This document shows, piece by piece, positions 1-10,879 of a stretch of 64,000 nt of DNA. This DNA is from Siphlonurus alternatus (lineage: Eukaryota; Arthropoda; Insecta; Ephemeroptera; Siphlonuridae). The position numbers and the translations under genes are program-made. How positions within the stretch are numbered: the first letter of the stretch is position 1; the number at the start of each line of letters is the position of its first letter. The DNA lies in assembly GCA_949825025.1 (NCBI GenBank), contig OX463781.1, forward strand, positions 20,715,630 to 20,779,629, given 5' to 3'. Below the pieces are notes generated by a model. It had not been told where the DNA came from, made no database searches, and was given only the letters and a program-made list of their open reading frames with translations.

Positions 1-825
1 AAAAGTACCCAGATAACAAATTTTGTCACCAAGTTTACAATTATTTTATTTTCCTTATACACATGAATATATGGTTAATTTGTCAACAAAGTTCACAGAT
101 AATGTTGCTAATTATTGATAATTTTCATATTTCGGAGTGTTCTTCTTGTGTTATTGAGTATATATAGTAATAGACACTGGAACTAAATCAACTAAATATG
201 AATATCAAATATATAGTTGTTTGCAATGATTATAGACTGGATTATAAGACATTTTGCTAAACTATTATATTATACATCAGTATTACATTCCACTTCATTT
301 CATATAATATCAATCATAAAGCTATTTTTAAAAGACAATGATATCAGAATACACAATATAAAAATAGCATTTGTTCCAGCTAGTAAACATATAACTGTTA
401 AAAACATATCAAATTTACCAGGATAAAAAAAAATCATACTTTTGATACGAGTTCAATATAATAATAGATATCAATCTATTAGAATGTCATATAAAACAAT
501 GATAAAAAAAAGTATTATTATTATTTTTTTATAATAAAATACAATGCAATCTTTACGGTTAAGTGCATATTATAACAAACGTGCAAGAGACAAACGAGCG
601 ATTGGGCGGTCGGTCGGTCTGATGTTTTATATGATGGGCTTGAGTATGAAGTTAATAACAATATTATTGGTCACGTGGTACAGGCCAGGTGTAACAATGG
701 ATATGAAAGGGGAGAAAGAAGAAGGTTAGGTGCATGCAGTCGTGGCTAGGCTGTCACACCAACAAAACTCACACATCACGGATCTTTCATAGCCTTCCTT
801 TTTACCTCATATACGGAGGTTCCGC

Positions 826-871
826 ATGGATGATGCAAGTTTCTACATTACAAATATTAATATTAAAACAG
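826..871 (+). CDS. Candidate first coding exon (partial, unrecognised)
   Basis: I do not recognise this product. A short GC-richer stretch leads into a start codon in good context (TTCCGCATGG). The frame stays open for 15 codons (MDDASFYITNINIKT) and runs straight into a consensus donor, CAG|GTAAGT, at 872. The exon ends one base into a codon. A possible partner exon at 2305-2355 has the matching phase. No known domain is visible and the peptide is too short to classify. AT-rich DNA contains many chance donors, so this is an inference from start and splice context only. Confidence 0.22.
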
Positions 872-2304
872 GTAAGTCAAATTTATGACAATTATTAAAT
901 TTACTATTTTTTTACACTAATTTAATGATTTTAACAATTCTTAATCCATACACTTATTCTCACTCATATTCTTACTATTATTTAATTAAGAATTATTGTT
1001 TTTGTACGATATTTTAAACTTGATGTCTTGGATTTTAGTTCTCCACAAGCAGTACGTTACATTCATCTTTCCGTGTGTGTGTGGCGCGATTGTTGTTGTA
1101 TCTCAAGGACTTTTTACTCTACTTTATTTTTTATTTTATTATTATTTAATACGATGATGACCCTCATGCCACCTTTATTCTTATAATATACGTTATAATA
1201 TAACACATCCTGTAGATGGAACTTAACTTGCTAGCTTCGAAAAAAAGAGTTAATAATAATAAAAAACTTTAAAAAGCCACCAAGATAGTTACATGCAACC
1301 ACATGGGTTAAACTTGATGTGATAAATGATGCGACCGCAGCAAATTTTTATTTTCTCTATTCTATTCTTATACATTAACTTTTTTTTATATATATTTATA
1401 TTATATATATATATACTTTAAGAATGTAGTTAATAAATGAACTTTCAAAAAGTTGTTTTTTTCTAGTCATTAAAATTGTATTAAAATAGTTTTATGTTAA
1501 AAAAATTATTACATCAAATTAATATTGGAGCACGTGCTTTTCTATAATAATATTGATCATGCAAACAATGCTCCAAGAAATGAGATGGAATGAATTTAAT
1601 TTATTGTAATTTAGGATTTTTTATTAATGCAACATTATAAAAGAATTAAAGAGTGTTAATATTTTTGAACAATTAATAATTAAGCCAATGAAGGTTGTAT
1701 AGCAATAAATTTTTATTGAATAGCAACATTTTAAACACAATTTTCTCGGTGGATGTTCAAATATATGTATTTTTTTATTTATCTCATTATAAGCCATGAG
1801 GCGTGCATATTACGATTGTGCTTAATTATAGGGGGCATTCCCAAATCACTTAGCACTGACTTTTAAAAAATAGCAAAAGATTTCTTTAGTAAAGTCAATA
1901 GTAAAGTTCTTTGCGTATAAATTCACATTTTCCAGTGATGTAAAAATACTTAATTTTTAAATTTTTTTATTGAAAATTGATAATCATCATGGTAGAATTT
2001 TTTTATTCATAAAATATTGCGGTGATCTTCAAGTCACAGAATACATTCAGAAGTCATTGAAATGAAACGTTAAACTGCAAGCACTGTATGTATTCCAAGA
2101 ATGGTAAAATATCAACTGTATACTTCAGCATGGTAGATCAAATGTTATTTTCAAATTAAACTTTGATTAAATTGATCAAACATTTTTTTTTTATATATAT
2201 AGTAATGCTGTGAGGTCCAATATGATGTAATTTAATTCAAGTCAATTACTACAATCATATATGAAGAGTATAATATATAAGTGCTCTGATATTAGTTATT
2301 ACAG

Positions 2305-2355
2305 TGCAAAGGATGGTTGCCCAGATCAAATGCGATCACGGCCAAAGTCTCGGAG
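2305..2355 (+). CDS. Candidate 51-nt internal exon (partial, unrecognised)
   Basis: This segment lies between an acceptor-like ATTAGTTATTACAG and a good donor, GAG|GTAAGG (2356-2361). It is balanced in base composition at the edge of a GC island, and all three frames are open. Joined to the candidate exon at 826-871, the phase fits and reads VQRMVAQIKCDHGQSLG. No domain is recognisable. The acceptor has a weak pyrimidine tract, so the call depends on the phase match and the donor. Confidence 0.2.
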
Positions 2356-2580
2356 GTAAGGAAGGCGGTCTCTTGTGTGTAATCGTGCGTTGAGATCCCC
2401 AAGACGGCGGCGTGCTTGCTTGCTCGCGGGTCGCGGGGGCGGGTGGAGGGGGGCGGGGCAGGTGCCTCCACGGTCCGCGAGGGACACCAGAGAGGCCAGT
2501 GACCTCCTGCAAGTGCAACAACAGCAGGTGGAATTAACCGTCACCGCTCAAGCAGCTAGCACACGGTTTTGCCAAGACGT
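2320..2580. other. GC-rich island in AT-rich DNA
   Basis: About 260 bp with a sharp rise in GC and CpG (for example 2403-2465), two CAGGTG E-boxes and no consistent coding frame. The ORFs of 61-94 codons on both strands overlap each other and resemble nothing known. It may be a regulatory island or an untranslated exon. Confidence 0.4.
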
Positions 2581-2659
2581 AAAAACAACCATTGACAAAG
2601 TATGCATGACGTGTCTTGTACAGAAAAATCATTTTTACAACAAAATCACTACTGCGTGA

Positions 2660-4070
2660 CATTTATAATTGATTTTCTTATATGTTATACATCACCGTTT
2701 TTCTTATATGTTATATAGCACTTATCATCATAAAATACAAATGATATTTTAAAATTAGGTTGATTTTCTAGGAATGCATATCGATGTTTTTTTGTTGTTT
2801 GAATTTCACACTGTAAAGCAATCAGCTGGGACGAATATTTTGACATTTTTCACATGCATGTATGTAAAGATGATTACTTTAATAATGAATTGAATTGCAC
2901 ATAATTCAAAGCATGCATTTTATCAATTAAACCTGATTTAATGCTATATTTATTGATGAATTGAATGACTTTAAAGAAAATAAATAAACAATTCAAAAAC
3001 GGTAATATTCATTTGATAAAACTGCTTAAATAGCTGAAGCAATTTATCACATTTTATACACTTAAAATACGTATGAAAATATTGTAACTTATTCAAATTA
3101 CCATGCAGTAATGAGCATTATTTTATTTAACAGTTAACTGATAAACTATAAATGTTTTATCATAAAAAGATACTGTGAAGAAACAGGCATTATAACAAAA
3201 TTCTTTTCAATTACGACTATTTCAATATTTTCTCAGAGCTTGTTGAAAATTGTGAGATTTCGTGATGATTTTTTTATACCTACAATGGATTAGTTCCTCG
3301 TAATATACTGACCATAATAATCACGATTGCTAAGATAATTATCATGATGTTTCTTTAAAAGGATGTCAAACTTGTCATTGCATTTCAGAAATTCCCGATC
3401 ATATATCAATAGCACTATAGATAACAATAAAGTTGAATAGTCAAGGTTAAAATGCGAACCAAAACAAAATTTAACAATCATATAATACGTACTGTACTTG
3501 GAGATTTACCATATTACATTTTACTATTGTTCTTCAATATAGGTAATTCAAAATATTATGACTATAAATTTGCTCATAATTAATTAAATTAATTAGCTTA
3601 CACAGTAATCTGTAATTTACTTAATCATACCACTTAATTAAGCCTTGAAAGATTATGCAAATGCCACCCAGTCACTTGTAAATGCTTTCAATATTACTAT
3701 ACAATAATAATTTAAAAAAAAATCAATAATATATTCATTATTTTTACTTGTCGTTTTTACGAGTGAATTCATTCTCAGTCTTTAATGATCAGCAAAAAAG
3801 TTTTCCTCTCTATCAAATAAAAGAAGTAAAAAAAAAAAAAAAAAAATGACTTCATTTCTCCCTAAAAAATAAAATAAAAAATTTACCGTCTTTTTTTTAT
3901 AATGAAAGTTTATATGAAGTTAAGTAAAAGAATGAATAAAAATGTTCCATACGTTGCAAATAAATGACAGTAATTGTAATCTTGGGGCAGTCTAAATCAA
4001 AGTAAAGAATTTCAAGTTATGGTCCATTACGTAAGGAGCTCTTGGATTAGGACTCCCTGTGGATATCCCC
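2660..4070. other. AT-rich desert
   Basis: Long A and T homopolymers, including an A-run near 3830-3846. No ORF of interest, no RNA gene and no clear inverted repeat were seen. Confidence 0.6.
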
Positions 4071-4073
4071 CCG

Positions 4074-4075
<2 letters not shown>

Positions 4076-4154
<79 letters not shown>
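4076..4154. repeat. (CT)n microsatellite
   Basis: About 79 bp of nearly perfect CT dinucleotide, followed by 280 bp of pyrimidine-rich DNA (to about 4450). The apparent Ser/Leu and Arg/Glu ORFs here are translations of the repeat. Confidence 0.97.
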
Positions 4155-4159
<5 letters not shown>

Positions 4160-4499
4160 CTCTCTCACTCTGGATCAGCCCTCTTCCACCCTGGGACTTT
4201 CTTCTTGCTTGCATCCCTCCCCCTCTCATTTGCCTGGGCTGGCTGCAGTATCGACGTTTAATCCTCCACCCTCTCCCCCATCTCCTCCCGCGACTCATTT
4301 ATTCATCAACACTCCTTTTTCCCTCCGCGCGCTCTTTCGCTCGCTCGCCTGCCTGCTCAAGATCCAACTCTCTCCTTCTTTTTCTCCCCGCACACGCCAC
4401 CCTCTTCCTCCCGCACTCTTTTTGTTCATAACTCGTCATAATTCCCCCCTCTTCTCTTTTTATTTTAGCTCAGGATAAGTGTGTGATTTTAGCCAAGTA

Positions 4500-6430
4500 C
4501 TACTGAAGTTTTTTGTAAAAGAAAAAAAAAAAATGCTTGGTGAAAATTTTTGTATATTGGCTTCTCTCTTTTTTTTTTTATATATATATTTTTTTTTTAT
4601 TTCCAAGTAATTAAAGCAAATTATTCCCTCTTAAAAATTTTATGAATAAATTTTTGAAGTTCTAATCTTTATTTTAAGGCAATGGAATACATAAAAAAAT
4701 CTATAGATTTTTTTTCCAAGACTTAAAAATTTAAAAATTGTATATTTTATCAAAATATTTTGTTTGGTAACACATGCAGAGACTAATTTTATTGACAATC
4801 ACAAGATTTATGGACGTCTATTGAAATGACATGTATGTACACATACTGATGATTATATACGGTATTTTAGTTCAGAATTTTTATTATTATTTTTTTTTTA
4901 AATGTGAACTGAGGATCTTTGTGTGTTATCTGTTATATAGTCAAGACGGTACAAACGTGACGCCTTATACTCACAATCAGGTCTAGAGTAACTAAAATAA
5001 GGTACTCTCTCAGGCTCTTTACCTTTCTGATTGACCTCATGCAAAAGGAAATAAATGTATGACTGAGAGTATTAGAAACCCTCACTGAAATTTTAGAACT
5101 GATATATAATTATTTTCTTATTGTTTTCTGTGTTTATTAATAAGTTGAGCTGAAATATTTTGTGATATCTACGGCATGCAAATTAACAAATATGTATGCA
5201 TTGTAATGTGAAAATAGGTGGACATTTTTCATGCGATGACAACAGCATGTTTCGCGTCAATTTTGAGGTTTTTTACTGTTTTGAGGTATAAAAAAATGAC
5301 ACTTTAAGGTCCTATGTATACTTTTATTTTGCAGTAAAATTTGCTAACTTAGCAACTTGTTAAGTAGATGGTCTATTGATACTGAATATCCACAATTTCA
5401 TATTAAAGTAATGTTTTGATGTATCAATAAAAACTACAATAAAAAATTGTATCAATTCTTTCAATATATTTTTAATTTTCACAAAGATTTTTCCTCATTT
5501 CTAAAGTAAAAGTTTTTAATTTTTTATAAGGTGGTTCTTGGTGTAATCTACATTTACGCATCATTGGAGTTAAAAATGATAGGGAGCCATTTTTCCTCAT
5601 TAATTAAAGCTACTGATTAATGAAATAATTCAAGGATAATACAAAATCGATGTGAACAAAAAGAGAAAAAAAATATTAAGCTACATTTTGTACTAACGTA
5701 AGCTCATTAGTGATAAGAATTAAGAAAAAATATAATTCTTTTTCTTAAAAAAAAAATAATAATAATAAGAGAAGAAAAAAAAATGAAACAATTATTTTTT
5801 ATTATATTTTTCTTTCCCCTCATTTTTATTTTTTAAGATAGCACACATGCAGATTGTAAAATGTAATTTGTACTTGTACTCAGGAAAGAGATGGAGGGTA
5901 AAAGAAAAATGAATCCGATAATGAAACAATGTTATACGTAAGAGTAACTTTTTTTTATATATAAGAAGCATGTTGGGTTGCTCATCAGAGTGCACATTAG
6001 GGTGGGGGTATCAGAGAGAAAAGAATTAAAGGAGGAAAAAAAAGTGTATGGAATATGTGTGGTGTGTATTAAAAGGCACTCTCTACCCCTCGAGCCTCCA
6101 CCCCAGCCCCCACCCTCCTTGATGCTCGTTTCATAACCCATGTTAAGACAGAAAAAAAAATGAAGTAAGCCTAAGGGTGCCCTATGTATTGCATGTGGTG
6201 TGCGTATTTTTTAAGACAAAGGAGAAAATGCCGTCATCGCGTCTACGTCTCTGTCGCGCCACCAAACCCCGCCGCTACTCATTTGTTTTAATCCAGTATG
6301 GCGCCTGGTGTAGAGGCAAAACGGGCGCCTCGCAGCTTATATGTTCTCTCTTTTCTCTCTAACCCCCCCTCCCACTTTTCGCCTGTTCCACCCTCACCCA
6401 ACTCATCAAGAAGTATATGACAATAAGGCA
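4500..6430. other. AT-rich desert with a short mixed-composition stretch
   Basis: Mostly AT-rich with homopolymers. The stretch 6060-6370 has more balanced composition and several CpGs but no convincing gene. Nothing else supportable was seen. Confidence 0.5.
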
Positions 6431-6440
6431 GCAACAGCAG

Positions 6441-6442
<2 letters not shown>

Positions 6443-6501
<59 letters not shown>
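6443..6501. repeat. Compound (TA)n-(GA)n microsatellite
   Basis: About 31 bp of alternating TA runs directly into about 28 bp of GA. The overlapping short ORFs are repeat translations. Confidence 0.95.
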
Positions 6502-6502
<1 letters not shown>

Positions 6503-6599
6503 AAAAGAACAGGGAAATGTTCTTAGTTTATATTCTTTAGAGAACAAAAAATATCAATCAGAGAAAAAGACCGAGCTTGCTTGCTCGCTCACTCACTTG

Positions 6600-7705
6600 C
6601 GCACAGTCGACTGATGCTGTGGGCCTGTTATAACCAACCGAGTGCCTAAATTAATTAACTATACGATGGGGGATGAGATGCATGAAAATAAGAGAAAAGA
6701 AAGAGCGAGAGAGAATGAGAAAAAATAAAGAAAATTTCTTACTAAGAAAATGAATAGTCTTGGTATATCGTACAGATTTATATATACATATATATTTAAA
6801 AATTTAAATAAGAAATGGTATTTTAATCAGAGATGACTAGAGCTTCTTATAATTAAAAAAAAAAAAGTTTTTTTTCTTTTATTTTTTTTTCTCCCTTCAT
6901 CCGGTTGTGATTGTATAACTCTCAGTGAAAAATGAGTTTTGTTTGGTTTCCAAAATGGCTACACACAAAGTTTTTATTATACATAGAAAATGTCTGAATA
7001 TATTAGTTATTATACAATGGCATCTTGTACAGGCTTTATCGTATACCTATGTATATATCTGGACAAGTGAGTTGAAACCTCTATAAAGCTCAAAGGGGCT
7101 TTGATTTCATGCCAATTATACGATGAAATGAGAAATAAATGTATATAAAATTATGTAATGAGATATATTTTTTTATGAATAAAAAGTAATTAATATCCAT
7201 ATAAAAAATTACAATATCATACGTTGTGTTGTTGTTTTTTTTTATTACTTTAGAATAAAAACTAATTATACAGATAGATAATTCTAGAAAAGCTTACTAA
7301 CTTTTCAAAGTATTCTTATGTAAATTGAATATGAATATATATTTTTTATAATAATTTTTATTCTTTATTAATAAAATTCAAGTATTGCAAGTTATGAATT
7401 TTAAAACAAGAAAAAAAAACGCTTTGCAAGATATAAAACTCCAGCTTAAAGTTTATTTAAATTAACGCAATAATAATTGAGCTCTTCGGGTATGATTGGG
7501 TTCTTCTTCATGCAGAAGAATATGTATATGAGGGTGTGTTATCCGTAAAAACAAGATATATAGGAAAGTGACCTTTAGTTGAGAATGGAAATAAGTCCGT
7601 TTGATTACCAAGGATTTGATCTTATAATAGTTATTATTATGGGAGTTTATAAGCAATTTACATGTTTGTGGAATATTTGGTAACATTCAAGTAACGATAT
7701 AGTAA
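6600..7705. other. AT-rich desert
   Basis: No gene, RNA or clear repeat beyond short homopolymers was found. Confidence 0.55.
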
Positions 7706-7709
7706 TTAA

Positions 7710-8100
7710 GGTAGAGATAATGTCAATCAGCTGTTTTTTTTAGCTCCATTTGATTAACATGTAAACCTTAGCAAATTCACAAAAATTCTGAACTTTTTTT
7801 GAGAGGCAGATATTAGTGCCTAAAAACCATAGAAAAAGTTTCAAAACAATTAAACGAGCCGATTTTTTTAATTAAGTTTTTAATTTGTCTCTCCATGGGA
7901 AAGCCCTCTACGCTGAAAATTAAAATAATAAATAAAAAAAAAAATCGGCTCTTTAAATTGTTTTGAAACTTTTTCTATGGCTTTTAGGCACTAATATCTA
8001 TCTGCCTCTCAAAAAAAAATCAGAATTTTTGTGAAATTTCTAAGGTTTACATGTTAATCAAATGTAACTAAGGAAACAGCTGATCAACATTATCTTTACC
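7710..8100. mobile_element. TTAA-flanked palindromic MITE (391 bp)
   Basis: The two ends are inverted copies: GGTAGAGATAATGTCAATCA at the left, and the complement of GGTAAAGATAATGTTGATCA at the right. Pairing extends through most of the element, including the motif GTTAACATGTAAACCTTAGC-like and the internal 'cggct' segments. TTAA lies immediately outside both ends (7706-7709 and 8101-8104), the target choice of piggyBac and Kolobok elements. No coding capacity is present. Related palindromes are built into both arms of the foldback element at 40169-40563 and 43785-44170. Confidence 0.85.
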
Positions 8101-8109
8101 TTAAGGATT

Positions 8110-9148
8110 AAAAAATAAAACTTTATTATATTATTTAATATCTGATACGTTGAGGAAAAAAAAATAAAAATAATTTATCAGCAATGACAATAATAATATT
8201 ATGTTCCTCATGATGATAAGAATAATGTATCTGATCTAGCTAGATTTTAAAAATAAAATTATAATTATTAATTATTACAAAAATGTACTATATATATAAT
8301 ACAGCAATTTTTTTTACATAATTAATCACAATTTAGATAAGAATTTTAATTCCTGATAGTTTAATTTTTATTATTTTGATGGACTACAAAATTTTGAAAA
8401 CAACTACCAATACATGCATGATGCATGCATAAATGCATGGCAGTAACTTCGTCCCTTTCGTAATTTTATTTGTTCCTCATATGATCAACGTGTATATGCA
8501 TAATATGCATGTACTCAAGATATACATGTACTCCATGACTCCATGCATGCATTCAAGATATCCCAGTCAAAATTTTGTAAAAAAAAAAAAAAAAAATAGG
8601 TACATAAAAAAGAGAGTAACTACGCTTTTAATACATTAAATTTATAAATAATTATTTTGCTAGTTCTATTTAGCAATATGCGGTGACAAAACAAATAAAG
8701 CAATATCTTTACTGAAAACGATTTTTAAATTTGTAATTAATTTTGAACTGAAAAATGCATATTTAGCCAATCTATTGTTTAGATTTATTTTTTCACTGTC
8801 ATGCAAGAAGCTAGTTTTCAGATTGCATTAATTAATATTAATTTAAGACAAGAGTTTGGTAGTTTCAGTTGTTTAGAAGTATTTTAGTTCTAAATCACCC
8901 TCTTATCCCCCTTCCACAATAAAATAGTCATATAAAATGAAAAAATATAATAAGGAAAAAGGTGAAACAACCCCCTCCCTCTTCAACTTCCTGACAAACC
9001 TCTCCTATAAATTGTGACGTCATAACAATATTGATATTACAATAAACGTAGCTCGACTTTACTAATTTACCTAAGCTTGATTTATTTTATATTTATATGC
9101 GTAACAATTTATATACATATAATATATACAGAGCTATATAGCTAGCAT

Positions 9149-9185
<37 letters not shown>

Positions 9186-9220
9186 TAGGTGGATACATTA
9201 ATATGAAGTAAGCATAATAA
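8110..9220. other. AT-rich desert with an ATGCAT/GCATGC cluster
   Basis: The segment 8410-8550 is dense in ATGCAT, GCATGC and TACATG words. A perfect TGACGTCA lies at 9015-9022 and a TA run at about 9156-9181. No gene was seen. Confidence 0.5.
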
Positions 9221-9224
9221 GAAC

Positions 9225-9400
9225 TTGGTCGAGCGGACGGTATGGCACGAGAGGGGTTTACAATGAACACACGTCACGCACGCTTTAATTTCGTAGAAAC
9301 CTCATTCCTCCTCACCTCTTTCTCTGCAGCACCAACAGCGTCGTCGTTGCCTGCCTGCCAGTACCAGCCCCCGATATGCTAAGCTGCTGGCATGCCGTCA
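9225..9400. other. GC-rich island
   Basis: About 175 bp of balanced to GC-rich sequence with CpGs in an AT-rich setting, and no coding frame. A possible regulatory segment. Confidence 0.35.
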
Positions 9401-9970
9401 CACACATATAATACAACATGCGGCATTCGGACGTCCTATGCAGATATACGTCATCAAATCATCAACATACGTATAAAATTTACAAAATAATTTTAATTTT
9501 GATTGAAATGTTAATAAATCATATATTAAATATTATAAACATAAGAGAATTCTATATTTATATAATAATTATTAAGTTTTTAGAAATGGGAGTAAATCTG
9601 AAACTGGGTAAAATAAAATTCAACTTTTTGCCACTAATATTTTAATATCATTAGCCTTTTCCACTTATAGTGACTTGGTGTTTTCCATAAGAAGTTGGTG
9701 TGAGTTAAGGGTCTCTTAGAGAGCATTTATTCAACCTGAAAAACCATCTCTTTGTCTTCGCTCTTACTCCCCCACCTTCATCAATAACCAATATTTATTT
9801 ATAATCTTTCCGAAGAAAATTCCATTAATAATTCTCCTGGCTATTTTACTTATGAAAACTTGATTTAATAATTATAATTTTATACCTGTAATCGCAATAA
9901 GTGTTGACATAATTATTCAGATAATATATAAAACTTATTAATACATACATATCTCCTGCATGCAGATTAT

Positions 9971-10098
9971 GTATAGCTGTCGCTTTGGAAAATTTCCCTT
10001 TGCGGCCTTGTTAATGACCATGTCCCGTAAGTATAACACAGAGCATGGTGATAAACAAGGCTGCAAGTATGAAATTTTCCAAGGAGACGAGTGTATAC
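9971..10098. repeat. 128-nt imperfect hairpin
   Basis: The left arm (9971-10022) and right arm (10044-10098) pair over about 52 positions at roughly four in five. Matching blocks include TTGGAAAATTTC, GCCTTGTT and ACCATG. The loop is about 21 nt. It could be a small foldback MITE or a precursor-type RNA hairpin. No duplicated target and no known microRNA sequence was recognised. Confidence 0.7.
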
Positions 10099-10649
10099 AA
10101 TAGATTTATTTCATTTACATCTACTTACTATAACAGTACATTATAGAGATGTGTACATATCGAGGATAGCGGGATGGATATGTTCAATTGTATCTTACAG
10201 CAGGTGTTAGCATTAATCATATCTTAATTGTATCACGTATATATTATCATGCCGGCAGCTGCATGCTGGAGAATAGTTTGAGCGTCATATTTCTTGCTTT
10301 TCGAAATAGTGCATACAAAAAAATGGTAAATAATTCACACTTCCCTGCTGTTATTAACTTGTGAATAAAGTGTTTTTATTAATCATCGCATCATATAGAA
10401 CAATGCCACAGTTTATTAAATTAAGACACAAATATCCATGCTCCCCCCCCCCCAAAAAAAAATCCTTATCTAGTAACTCTAATACTCCCTTGCAGTTTAG
10501 GCAATCCACCATACACTTCACCATTCTCTCTCTATAGTTGCCTATAAGTCAGGCGTTGCGATGAAAAATCAGCAAAGATTATAGGTCCAAGTTTCTATGT
10601 GGTTCTATCTGCACGCCTTGATTCTAAGATGGGACATTGTGTGGGAGAA

Positions 10650-10870
10650 GAAGAAGGAAGAGCATGATCACGAGTCGAGGAGCTTTAACTTTTTTTTTTT
10701 TTTCTTCACTGAGGCTGTGGTCGAGCGCGCGGAACGGTGACAATGCTTTGCTGCGGCCGTGGTCCATTCTTGTGTTGCGATCTCTATCTGAGTCGTCCTG
10801 TCCGAGGAGCCCCCAGCTGGGGAGGAGCACTCGAGTGAGGACGAGCGGGCGCCTCTTCCCAACAACAGCC
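10650..10870. other. GC-rich island
   Basis: Balanced, CpG-containing segment with overlapping ORFs on both strands (up to 140 codons) that do not resemble known proteins. ORFs on both strands are expected where GC rises, so no gene is called. Confidence 0.35.
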
Positions 10871-10879
10871 TACACTGAG

